Shown here piece after piece: positions 45,459-54,316 of a DNA stretch of 64,000 bases (position 1 is the first letter of the stretch; each line of letters begins with the position of its first letter). A model generated the notes under the pieces. That model did no database searches and was not told where the DNA came from. It was given only the letters and a program-made list of their open reading frames with translations. A program made the position numbers and the translations under genes. This stretch comes from an uncultured Porphyromonadaceae bacterium (GTDB taxonomy: Bacteria > Bacteroidota > Bacteroidia > Bacteroidales > Muribaculaceae), in assembly GCA_947567425.1 (NCBI GenBank), contig CANOLV010000008.1, positions 41,496 to 105,495 on the forward strand. Direction: 5' to 3'.

Positions 45459-45965
45459 CTATAGCCTGAGATCCCGGCGGACTCTTACTCCCGGCTTCAT
45501 CAGAAGCGAGAACGCAGTCGAGCGGCTCATCTCATCCGAAATGTATTGTATGTGGTAACTGCCACGCAGACGCAGTGCGGAACAGTCGAAGCTGACTGCT
45601 CCACGGTATGGCTCACCGGCACCCCCTGCTATACGTTCTTTGATCGTTATGTCCGCACCTTTTATTGTGATGGCAAGCGCTATCGTCGAACCGTCGCATC
45701 GCAGCAGTCCGTCAAATCCGCGCCGCATGAACACCGGACCGGAGTCTCCCACATAGACTTCAAGCGAAGCTTTCCCGTCATCACCTTGAGCGCCGCCTCC
45801 GGACGTAGATTCATAATCGTCATCCACATATTCACCCTTTATAAAATAAGTCATAGCCTCATGCCGCTGCGACGGCCGTAATACTGCCGCAAGGACAGCC
45901 ATGGCCGCCATGAATCCTATCACGCACCATTCCACAGTCCCCATCGCTATCCATAACTCTATCAT
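45459..45965 (-). CDS. Conserved hypothetical single-pass membrane protein
   Basis: I do not recognise this 168-residue protein. It starts with a hydrophobic anchor (about residues 8-30, VEWCVIGFMAAMAVLAAVL) and continues as a soluble beta-rich domain (ASLEVYVGDSGPVFMRRGF, STIALAITIKGADITIKERIAGG, LRGSYHIQYISDEMSRSTAF). The frame opens to 46013, but the ATG at 45965 is chosen because a -7 box sits at 45971-45978. Convergent with the DUF721 gene. Confidence 0.7.
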   Translation of the reverse strand: MIELWIAMGTVEWCVIGFMAAMAVLAAVLRPSQRHEAMTYFIKGEYVDDDYESTSGGGAQGDDGKASLEVYVGDSGPVFMRRGFDGLLRCDGSTIALAITIKGADITIKERIAGGAGEPYRGAVSFDCSALRLRGSYHIQYISDEMSRSTAFSLLMKPGVRVRRDLRL

Positions 45966-45970
45966 ATAGG

Positions 45971-45978
45971 CAAAGATA
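45971..45978 (-). promoter_or_regulatory. -7 box TATCTTTG directly before the gene at 45965
   Basis: Complement of 45971-45978; five bases lie between the box and the ATG, again predicting a leaderless transcript. Confidence 0.55.
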
Positions 45979-46071
45979 GTCATTTTGAGTTGAACTCTTA
46001 TATCCGCACACACGTTATTTTTCTAAGTCCGACATAATGCCGCGCTCTTGTCCAACTATTTATTATCCGAC

Positions 46072-47562
46072 ATGACACCACTGCTCATACCGAGGCACAC
46101 TCTCGCAGAAATGCTCCTCAACATAATCGACAACGTGCTCACCGCTCTTGGATTGAAGCGTTCGGGCACTGCGGAAGAGATAGTCTACACCATCGTGGTC
46201 ATAGGAGTGGCCATGCTTATCGGGTGGGCCATACGGAAAGTCATCGTGTTTACTCTGCAGAAGATCGTCTACAGGAGGCGCACACCGGTGATTGAAGATT
46301 TCCAGAAACAGGAGATCATCAATAAAAGCAGCCACATAATACCGCCACTCGTATTTCTCGCGCTCATACCTTTCGCATTTGAGACCGATCCGAAGACCCT
46401 GTCATATATCGTGCGCATTGTGCTCGTCTACTTCCTGATCGTGCTTGGATGGACCATCTGCGCCGTACTCAACATTGTGTGGGCATTCTATGACAAGCAC
46501 GAAAACATCAAAAAACTACCCCTGAGAGGCGTGCTGAACATCACCAAAGGACTCGTCTGGATAATTCTATTCATTATCATCATATCCATTGCCGTCAACA
46601 AGTCGCCTGGCACCCTTCTGGCTGGACTCGGAGCCTTCGCGGCCGCGCTGATGTTGATATTCAAAGACTCGATATTAGGTTTTGTAGCCGGACTGCAGCT
46701 ATCGTTCAACGACATGGTGCGCGTAGGCGACTGGATATCCGTCCCCGGCACTATCGCCGACGGTATTGTGACAGACGTGTCGCTGACCACCGTCAAGATC
46801 CGCAATTGGAACAACACCACTTTGACCGTACCTCCCTACACTCTCGTGTCCACACCTCTGCAGAACTGGAACAAGATGAAAGAGCGCGGACGCCGGCAGA
46901 TCGAAAGCTCGCTCCTTATCGACGTGAGTACTGTCTGCCCGGCATCGGACGATCTGCTCGATCGGCTCAAAGGCATCGACTTAATGAAGGAATATATCGA
47001 GACCAATCAGCAGTGGGCCTCTGAAGGAAAAGCCACAAGTCTGATGCAGGACAACATACACGTCAACGGAAGCATCGACACGAATCTCGGTCTGTTCCGG
47101 GCATACGTCGGACTGTATCTGCGACGCCATCCCTACGTCTCGGTCGATTCCGGAGCCACATGTATGGTCCGTCTGCTCCAGCATACCCCCAACGGCATAC
47201 CGCTACAGATATTCTGCTATGTCAATACCATCGAATGGATAACTTATGAAGGCATACAGAGCGACATATTCGAGCATCTCATGGCCATAGCCCCAACTTT
47301 CGGACTGTCGGCGTTCAGCTCTCCCACCGGAAGGGATATGGTCAACATAGCCAACTCCAATCCAAAAGGAATGCCATATTACGGGACAAGCCCGGTCAAT
47401 ATGCCGGCCTACAACCCACGTACCAACTTCGTAGTTCCGCCGAACACCTCCGGCGACCCCGGCTACACATTCTCCACCGTGGCAACCTATCCAAAAGAGC
47501 CACCGGCCCCCGACACCGATCCGGCGGCAAAGCCAGGTACAACACCTCAGACGCACTCTTAA
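46072..47562 (+). CDS. MscS-type mechanosensitive ion channel
   Basis: A 496-residue protein with about four to five membrane segments; the last (LLAGLGAFAAALMLIFKDSILGF) is the pore helix with Gly/Ala packing and FKDSILG motif of MscS. The beta domain follows (VGDWISVPGTIADGIVTDVSLTTVKIRNWNN, TLTVPPYTLVSTPLQNW). It releases solutes under hypo-osmotic stress. The C-terminal ~60 residues are Pro-rich. An upstream TTG at 46048 is less likely than the ATG at 46072. Confidence 0.88.
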   Translation: MTPLLIPRHTLAEMLLNIIDNVLTALGLKRSGTAEEIVYTIVVIGVAMLIGWAIRKVIVFTLQKIVYRRRTPVIEDFQKQEIINKSSHIIPPLVFLALIPFAFETDPKTLSYIVRIVLVYFLIVLGWTICAVLNIVWAFYDKHENIKKLPLRGVLNITKGLVWIILFIIIISIAVNKSPGTLLAGLGAFAAALMLIFKDSILGFVAGLQLSFNDMVRVGDWISVPGTIADGIVTDVSLTTVKIRNWNNTTLTVPPYTLVSTPLQNWNKMKERGRRQIESSLLIDVSTVCPASDDLLDRLKGIDLMKEYIETNQQWASEGKATSLMQDNIHVNGSIDTNLGLFRAYVGLYLRRHPYVSVDSGATCMVRLLQHTPNGIPLQIFCYVNTIEWITYEGIQSDIFEHLMAIAPTFGLSAFSSPTGRDMVNIANSNPKGMPYYGTSPVNMPAYNPRTNFVVPPNTSGDPGYTFSTVATYPKEPPAPDTDPAAKPGTTPQTHS

Positions 47563-47657
47563 TAATAATTAAAATGCGTATAGGAGCGTAAACGCAAAAT
47601 ATTATTGAAAGGTTATAATATTACTATAATTCATTATTTCACTATAATCTCCTGTTT

Positions 47658-49082
47658 ATGAGTAAACGATTCTGGATTCAACTATTTTTGGGACTCATAA
47701 TGCTACCTTCCCTAAAGGTTACAGCCGCCTCCGTAAAACCCGCGGACGTGCTCGGCGACACCATTCCCGGCCACTGGGTCTATAATGAACACTTCAACCA
47801 AGCATTGCCCACTGAAGACAATTGGTGGGCGCGTCTCGACGATCCTGTTCTTGACACGCTCATAACCCTAAGCGAGACCCACAGTGCCGACGTGCTGATA
47901 GCGGCACGACGAATCACCATAGCCCGACAGGCCCTCAACTCTGCCCGCGCCGGCTACATGCCGTCAGTCAATCTGAGCGCCGGCTGGAGCAAATCGCGAT
48001 CATCAGGTGCGCTCGGCGACGAACTCGCTCCGGCATCCGTGGGCGACTACTTCAACCTCGGCCTGAGCATGAGCTGGGAGATCGACGTGTTCGGCAGAAT
48101 ACATGAAAAGTCCAAGCAACAGAAAGCGCTCTGGAATGCTTCGCGGGCCGACTATGCCGCCGTGATGACCACTTTGAGCGCCAACATAGCCAAAGCCTAC
48201 GTGCAGCTCCGTGTATATCAGGCCCAATGGGCAGTGGCAAAAGAGCACATTGCCTCTCAGGAAAAAATAGTCAAAATCACAGAAGCCCGGCACGAAGCCG
48301 GACTTGCCTCGATGCTCGACGTGGCACAATCGCGCCAGGTCTACTATTCCACGCAGGCCTCGATGCCGGTTCTCGAAGCATCTATCCGTAACTCCATCTA
48401 CGCCATCTGCCTGCTCGTCGGTGTATATCCGCGCGAACTGACCGACATGCTCGGCGATATGCGCGACATGCCCGACTACCAGCAGATCGTTCCCGTAGGA
48501 GTCCCGATGGAACTCCTGCGCCGACGCCCCGACATAGTGGCCTCGGAATACCAGCTCGCATCAGCGGCCTCGGCGCTCGGAATAGCCAAGAAGGATTTCC
48601 TTCCGACGCTCACCCTCAATGGATCGATCGGCACGTCAGCCCACAAGATCGACAATCTATTCAAGAACCAGAGCCTGACATACGCCATTGCGCCGACTCT
48701 GTCATGGACCGTGTTCGACGGCATGAAGCGCAAATACAATGCGGTCACTGCGCGTGAACAGATGGAGATTGAAATACACAACTATAATTCGGCCGTTATG
48801 ACTGCCGTTGAAGAAGTTGACGCAGCCATATCTTCCTATATAGGCTCGCTTAAGAATATCGACGTGGTCAGACAGGTGATCGAACAGAGCCAGAAGTCGC
48901 TCGACCTCTCGGTAGATCTGTACAAGAGAGGGCTGTCGCCGTTCAACAATGTAGTGACGGCACAGTTGTCGCTCCTTGAATATCAGAACACGCTTATTTC
49001 ATCAAAAGGCAACGCCTTGACCTCGCTTATAGCCCTCTACGAAGCACTGGGCGGCGGATGGGATGCATCGGTAATTGAATAA
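47658..49082 (+). CDS. RND efflux outer-membrane channel (TolC/OprM-like)
   Basis: A 474-residue outer-membrane factor with a signal peptide (to about residue 24) and the two OEP repeats (ITIARQALNSARAGYMPSVNLSAGWSK; LASAASALGIAKKDFLPTLTLNGS). It has the helical periplasmic tunnel seen in this group (LRRRPDIVASEYQLA). First gene of a three-gene operon with the adaptor and pump. No regulator is adjacent. Confidence 0.93.
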   Translation: MSKRFWIQLFLGLIMLPSLKVTAASVKPADVLGDTIPGHWVYNEHFNQALPTEDNWWARLDDPVLDTLITLSETHSADVLIAARRITIARQALNSARAGYMPSVNLSAGWSKSRSSGALGDELAPASVGDYFNLGLSMSWEIDVFGRIHEKSKQQKALWNASRADYAAVMTTLSANIAKAYVQLRVYQAQWAVAKEHIASQEKIVKITEARHEAGLASMLDVAQSRQVYYSTQASMPVLEASIRNSIYAICLLVGVYPRELTDMLGDMRDMPDYQQIVPVGVPMELLRRRPDIVASEYQLASAASALGIAKKDFLPTLTLNGSIGTSAHKIDNLFKNQSLTYAIAPTLSWTVFDGMKRKYNAVTAREQMEIEIHNYNSAVMTAVEEVDAAISSYIGSLKNIDVVRQVIEQSQKSLDLSVDLYKRGLSPFNNVVTAQLSLLEYQNTLISSKGNALTSLIALYEALGGGWDASVIE

Positions 49083-49105
49083 CACTTTAAAACATATATA
49101 ACGAA

Positions 49106-50230
49106 ATGAGACATTCGACATACATACGGTTAGCCGTGACCGGGATAGGACTGGTGGTCATGGCCTCATGCGGCCACAAGACCGCCGACAAGAGATCCGA
49201 AGAGATTATGAGCGTCAATGTTGAGACGCCCGTCGTGGACTCCGTAACGCTCCACAAGACATATCCAGGCGTGGCCTACGCCAATGCCACAGCCAAGATA
49301 GTAGGACGCGTCAACGGACAGCTTCTTTCCAAGACATACACAAGCGGGGCGCTTGTGAAGAAGGGCGACGTGCTCTTCACCATCGAATCGTCATCATACC
49401 GCGATGCCGTACAGCAGGCGCAGGCCGCACTGACCACGGCCAAAAGTGAATATGAATATGCCTCAAACCAGTATGCGGCCATGAAGAAGGCACTCGAGAG
49501 CGATGCCGTATCGCAGATGGACGTCATACAGGCAAAAAGCAATATGGAAAAAGCCGAAGCCGCCATTAAGAATGCGCAGGCCACCCTGAGCGATGCCCAG
49601 ACAAAGCTCGGCTACTGCACCGTAAGGGCACCGTTCACCGGACATATATCATCATCGACTGTCGACCCCGGGTCATACATCAGCGGCGAGGGTGCTCCGA
49701 TGGAACTTGCCACCATATACGACGACTCGGCCATAAGCATCGACTTTTCAATCGAAAATGCCCAGTATGAATCAATGATCGGAAAAACCGGAAAGATCGA
49801 CAGCGACATATACAAAAAGGTGCCGCTGACATTCGAAGAACCTCTGGCCCATCAATATTTCGCCAACCTGACATATCTGTCGCCCTCGGTCGATACCGGC
49901 ACTGGAACCATACTCCTCAAAGTAGGGCTCAAGAATCCTTACGGAGAGTTGAAGCCGGGCATGTACATTACAGTCAATCTGCCGTACGGCACCAACGACA
50001 AAGCCATACTCGTAAAGGATGCCGCCTTAGGCACCGACCAGCAGGGAAAATACCTATATGTGGTCGGCGACTCTAACCGCGTGGTCTATACGCCCGTCAA
50101 AGTCGGCGACATATACCAGGATTCCCTGAGGATAGTCACCGACGGTATCACACCGCAGTCGAGGTATGTGACCTCCGCGCTCCTAAAAGTCCGCGACGGA
50201 ATGGAAATAAACCCAATATTGAAAAACTAA
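49106..50230 (+). CDS. RND efflux membrane-fusion (adaptor) lipoprotein
   Basis: A 374-residue HlyD-type protein with a lipobox (LVVMASCGHK, C at about residue 22), lipoyl/barrel-sandwich halves (GRVNGQLLSKTYTSGALVKKGDVLF and LGYCTVRAPFTGHISSSTVDPGSYI) flanking a helical hairpin of alternating A/K/Q (about 95-150). It bridges channel and pump. 23 bases after the previous gene. Confidence 0.93.
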   Translation: MRHSTYIRLAVTGIGLVVMASCGHKTADKRSEEIMSVNVETPVVDSVTLHKTYPGVAYANATAKIVGRVNGQLLSKTYTSGALVKKGDVLFTIESSSYRDAVQQAQAALTTAKSEYEYASNQYAAMKKALESDAVSQMDVIQAKSNMEKAEAAIKNAQATLSDAQTKLGYCTVRAPFTGHISSSTVDPGSYISGEGAPMELATIYDDSAISIDFSIENAQYESMIGKTGKIDSDIYKKVPLTFEEPLAHQYFANLTYLSPSVDTGTGTILLKVGLKNPYGELKPGMYITVNLPYGTNDKAILVKDAALGTDQQGKYLYVVGDSNRVVYTPVKVGDIYQDSLRIVTDGITPQSRYVTSALLKVRDGMEINPILKN

Positions 50231-50240
50231 TCACACGGCC

Positions 50241-53200
50241 ATGTTTTCAAAATTTTTCATCGACCGGCCTATATTTGCCACAGTACTGGCTATACTGATG
50301 GTGATAGCGGGTCTGATCACCATATCGACGCTTCCGGTAGCACAATATCCGGACATCACACCGCCGACAGTCAATGTCAGCGCCACTTATCCCGGAGCCA
50401 ACGCTTCCACGATAGCCCGCACCGTGGGCGTCCCGATCGAGGAGCAGGTCAACGGAGTGGAGGACATGCTCTACATGAGCTCAACCTCCAGCTCCGACGG
50501 CAGCTACAACCTGACCGTCACATTTAAGCAGGGCACCGACATCGACCAGGCCGCCATCAACGTACAGAACCGCCTGTCATTAGCACAGTCGCAGCTCCCT
50601 ACACAAGTGGTCGAACAAGGGCTGCAGGTCAACAAGGAGTCGACCAATATCGTGCTGTTCTGCGCCCTGACTGGCGACAAAGAGCATGACTATGACGCGC
50701 TGTACCTGACCAACTATGCCAACATCAATCTCGTCAACGCCCTCGCACGAGTGGAAGGTGTAGGAGGAGTCGACGCTTTCGGAGGCGGCAACTACAGCAT
50801 GCGTGTATGGCTCGACCCTGAAGCCATGAGAGCGAGAGGCCTGACTCCGGGCGACGTCCGCCAGGCAATCGAATCACAGAACATGGAAGTGTCGGCCGGA
50901 TCGGTCGGCGCCGCGCCTAACCCCTCAGGCGACGCATTCCAGTTTACGCTCACCTCGCAGGGACAACTGTCAAGTGCGGAAGAATTCGAGAATATAATAC
51001 TCCGCTCCAACAACGGCGCACTTCTGCGTCTGAAGGACGTAGCCCGTGTGGACCTCGGCAGCATCAGCTACGCGGCCACGACAAAAGTGTCCGGCCACGA
51101 GGCCGCGCTGCTCGGCATCAAACAGTTGCCCGGAGCCAACGCGCTGTCAGTGTCCAAAGCCGCAAAAGCCGAGCTTGAAAATCTCGCCAAATACTTTCCT
51201 CCGGGCGTGAAGTACAGCGTGGTGCTCGACACTTCGGAATTCGTGACCGCCTCCATTGACGAAGTACTCGTCACCTTTGTGGAGACCACTCTGATCGTGC
51301 TTGTGGTGATACTCATATTCCTTCAGAACTGGAGAGCCGTGGTCATACCTATGCTCACGATTCCCATTTCGCTCATAGCTACCTTCGCGGTGATGAAAAT
51401 CGCAGGATTTACCATCAACACCCTGACACTGTTCGGTCTTGTACTTGCCATAGCCATCGTGGTCGACGACGCGATAGTGGTGGTCGAGGACTGTGCCCGG
51501 CTCGTGGACGAAGGACGGCTGTCAAGACGCCAGGCCGCCGAAAAGGCTATGCAGGAACTCACAGGCCCTGTGATCGGCGAAGTGCTCGTGCTCCTGTCTG
51601 TGTTTATCCCCACCGCATTTGTCAGCGGCATAACCGGCGAGCTCTACAAGCAGTTTGCACTCACTATCGCCATATCTACGGCATTCTCCGGATTCAACGC
51701 ATTGACGTTTACCCCAGCCATGTGCGCGCTCTTCCTTACCCCGCGCAACAAGAACACCCGCAATCCGATATACCGTGTGTTCAACAAAGGCTACAACGCA
51801 GTCGAATCGTTCTACGGACGATGCGTCGACAAGATGCTCCGCCATGCAGGAGTGTCGCTGGGGGTGTTCATCATACTTGCGGCCGCAGGTATAGCGGCAT
51901 TCCTTTACTGGCCCACAAGCTACGTTCCGGAAGAGGACCAAGGCTACTTCCTTTCATCAATACAGCTTCCCGAAGGAGCATCGCTTGAACGCACCGAAAA
52001 GGTGGTCAACGACCTTTCCGACCGCATCTGCAAAGAAGTGCCGGAAGTCAAGGATGTCATGGCCATATCCGGATTCTCTTTCATGGGAGGAGGAGCTTCG
52101 TCCAACATGGGCAGCCTCTTCGTGGTGCTTAAACCTTGGAAAGAGCGCAAGAGCAAGGATCAGAGCATATTCTCCGTGATCGACAAGGTAAACGAACTCA
52201 GCGCGTCATATCAGGAAGCAATAATATTCTCTGTCAATCCACCCGCACTTCCGGGCATAGGCATGTCGTCAGGACTGGAAATGCAGCTGCTTGACATCAA
52301 CAATCTCGGCGCGGGACGGCTCAAACAGGCAGTGCAGGACGTTATCGCGGCCACCGCAAAGAATCCGAAGATAAAGAGCGTGACGACACTTTACGAAGGC
52401 GAAGTGCCTCAATACAAGATCAACATCGACCGCGAAAGAGCCAAAATCGAGGGTTTGGCCATGAGCGACATATATGCCACCCTCGGCGCATACATGGGCG
52501 GAAGCTATGTCAACGACTTCAGCGACTTCGGACGCGTGTACCAGGTGACCATCCAAGGCGACGACGCGGCCCGAGGCAACATTGAGGACGTGATGAAGCT
52601 GAGTGTGCGTAATTCATCAGGCAAAATGGTACCGTTCGCGGCATTCTCATCGCTCGAACAGTCAATGGGAGTTCCGCTCGCATCGCGCTACAACATGTAC
52701 GGAACTGCGTCGATCACCGCCACACCCGCTGACCATGTGAGTTCAAGCGACGCCATCAAGGCCATGGAAGAGATTGTAGGCGAAACGCTTGGCACCAACT
52801 ATTCATACGCTTGGACCGGACTGGCATATCAGGAGACTCAGTCAGGCACCACGGTCACCATTGTGTTCATATTCGCCATAATACTGACGCTGCTTGTACT
52901 CGCCGCGCAGTATGAGAGCTGGACCGACCCCGTGGCTGTCATACTGTCGATGCCTATAGCCATTCTCGGCACCATAATCGGATGTCTGGTCATGTCGCAG
53001 AGCATCAGCATCTACACCCAGATCGGACTGATTCTACTGCTCGGACTGTCGGCGAAAAATGCGATTCTGATAGTGGAATATGCCACATACTTCCGCAAAT
53101 CCGGATTGCCCATCATCAAGTCGGCCCACGACGCGGGTGTCATCCGCTTCCGCCCGATTATGATGACCGCCATAGCCTTCATCTTCGGCGTAATGCCGAT

Positions 53201-53438
53201 GATGTTCGCCACCGGAGCCGGAGCCGAAAGCCGCATATCGCTTGGTTCGGCAGTGGTATGGGGCATGCTTCTCAATGCTGTAGTGGGAATTCTGTTCGTG
53301 CCCAACTTCTGGGAGCTGATGCAGTCGCTGCAGGAGAAAGTGTTTGACAAGATGTTTTCTGATGTCGACAAGATACCGGCCGGAAGCACCGACGGCAATC
53401 CGTCACAGAATACAGGCGGCACCAACGACCTGATATAA
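50241..53438 (+). CDS. RND multidrug efflux pump, HAE1 (AcrB/MexB-like)
   Basis: A 1065-residue inner-membrane proton-driven pump. Twelve TM segments with two large periplasmic domains; the N-terminus MFSKFFIDRPIFATVLAIL is a family hallmark, and the proton-relay aspartates are in TM4 (AIAIVVDDAIVVVED). The C-terminal half has LILLLGLSAKNAILIVEYA. It expels amphiphilic compounds with the two preceding proteins. It starts 10 bases after the adaptor. The substrate range cannot be read from sequence. Confidence 0.96.
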   Translation: MFSKFFIDRPIFATVLAILMVIAGLITISTLPVAQYPDITPPTVNVSATYPGANASTIARTVGVPIEEQVNGVEDMLYMSSTSSSDGSYNLTVTFKQGTDIDQAAINVQNRLSLAQSQLPTQVVEQGLQVNKESTNIVLFCALTGDKEHDYDALYLTNYANINLVNALARVEGVGGVDAFGGGNYSMRVWLDPEAMRARGLTPGDVRQAIESQNMEVSAGSVGAAPNPSGDAFQFTLTSQGQLSSAEEFENIILRSNNGALLRLKDVARVDLGSISYAATTKVSGHEAALLGIKQLPGANALSVSKAAKAELENLAKYFPPGVKYSVVLDTSEFVTASIDEVLVTFVETTLIVLVVILIFLQNWRAVVIPMLTIPISLIATFAVMKIAGFTINTLTLFGLVLAIAIVVDDAIVVVEDCARLVDEGRLSRRQAAEKAMQELTGPVIGEVLVLLSVFIPTAFVSGITGELYKQFALTIAISTAFSGFNALTFTPAMCALFLTPRNKNTRNPIYRVFNKGYNAVESFYGRCVDKMLRHAGVSLGVFIILAAAGIAAFLYWPTSYVPEEDQGYFLSSIQLPEGASLERTEKVVNDLSDRICKEVPEVKDVMAISGFSFMGGGASSNMGSLFVVLKPWKERKSKDQSIFSVIDKVNELSASYQEAIIFSVNPPALPGIGMSSGLEMQLLDINNLGAGRLKQAVQDVIAATAKNPKIKSVTTLYEGEVPQYKINIDRERAKIEGLAMSDIYATLGAYMGGSYVNDFSDFGRVYQVTIQGDDAARGNIEDVMKLSVRNSSGKMVPFAAFSSLEQSMGVPLASRYNMYGTASITATPADHVSSSDAIKAMEEIVGETLGTNYSYAWTGLAYQETQSGTTVTIVFIFAIILTLLVLAAQYESWTDPVAVILSMPIAILGTIIGCLVMSQSISIYTQIGLILLLGLSAKNAILIVEYATYFRKSGLPIIKSAHDAGVIRFRPIMMTAIAFIFGVMPMMFATGAGAESRISLGSAVVWGMLLNAVVGILFVPNFWELMQSLQEKVFDKMFSDVDKIPAGSTDGNPSQNTGGTNDLI

Positions 53439-53459
53439 AACTACTGATAAACCATGCTA

Positions 53460-53500
53460 CCGGGTGCATGGATGCATAGATGCGGCACCTATGCACTCGG
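53460..53500 (+). terminator. Hairpin after the RND operon
   Basis: CCGGGTGCAT (53460-53469) pairs with ATGCACTCGG (53491-53500) with one G-U pair. There is no clear U-tract. Confidence 0.45.
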
Positions 53501-53534
53501 GGCAACATATTCAGACCTTATTTATTTTCTCTGT

Positions 53535-53909
53535 ATGGAACAGATTATAAACATTAAACGGGCATACGAACCCGCAACTCCCGATGACGGGTTCAGGATA
53601 TACATCGACCGGCTGTGGCCGAGAGGTCTATCGCATGAGACATTCCATTATGATTGGTGGGACAAGGAGATTGCCCCTTCAACCGAACTGCGCGAATGGT
53701 TTCACGCTAATCCTCAGACAGAATGGACGGAATTCGAGAAGCGATACAGACAAGAATTACTGTCGAATCCGGCCTTTGCCAATCTTAAGAAAGCGATTGG
53801 AGATAAGTCAAAAGTCACACTCCTTTACTCGTCCCATGACATAGCGCACAACAATGCCGTAGTCCTACATGATTTGCTTGTATCGGACAATAGCTTCAAG
53901 CAAAATTGA
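53535..53909 (+). CDS. DUF488 family protein
   Basis: A 124-residue protein with the family blocks IYIDRLWPRGLS, DWWDKEIAPSTELREWFH and VTLLYSSHD. DUF488 proteins are small cytosolic proteins with no settled function. The ATG at 53535 gives the usual start MEQIINIKRAYEP; an upstream ATG at 53454 lies in the hairpin region and is not used. Confidence 0.87.
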   Translation: MEQIINIKRAYEPATPDDGFRIYIDRLWPRGLSHETFHYDWWDKEIAPSTELREWFHANPQTEWTEFEKRYRQELLSNPAFANLKKAIGDKSKVTLLYSSHDIAHNNAVVLHDLLVSDNSFKQN

Positions 53910-53921
53910 TTCTCACCGGAG

Positions 53922-54212
53922 TTATGTAATGATATGAAGGATAGCGGCTGCCGGATGATAGAAGATCATTCTCGGCCCAGAATAGCGCATCACCAACCTG
54001 ATGCGCTCTTTCATATCCTGGCGGTAACAATGCACCGTGCATTTGCGGCAACTGGTCTTGTTCTCGCCGAAAGGACAATTCGCCAGACGCTTCCCGGCAT
54101 ACTCCAACAAAGCCGCGCAATCGGCACACAACTCCCGATTGCCCTCCCGATGTCGGCAATATATCCGAATCATCTGCGCCACAGTCTTCTGTTCACGTTC
54201 AATTCGTGTCAT
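53922..54212 (-). CDS. Nitrous oxide-stimulated promoter family protein (Cys-rich)
   Basis: A 96-residue protein with a run of conserved cysteines: MIRIYCRHREGNRELCADCAALLEYAGKRL, CPFGENKTSCRKCTVHCY. The C-x2-C and C-x2-C-x3-C spacing suggests a metal or FeS site. The family name comes from a gene next to nitrous oxide genes; function is not established. Convergent with DUF488. Confidence 0.82.
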   Translation of the reverse strand: MTRIEREQKTVAQMIRIYCRHREGNRELCADCAALLEYAGKRLANCPFGENKTSCRKCTVHCYRQDMKERIRLVMRYSGPRMIFYHPAAAILHIIT

Positions 54213-54316
54213 TTCGTTGATGTCTGTACACTGTTTATGAGATCCATTTTAGCTTCCGTATAACCATCACTCACGGTTCATAGAATTGAATATAGTTAGG
54301 GGCTTCACTGATATTG

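Noticed and set aside
53454-53534. N-terminal extension of the DUF488 protein
   Set aside because: It begins in a hairpin after the RND operon; the DUF488 family starts at the ATG at 53535.
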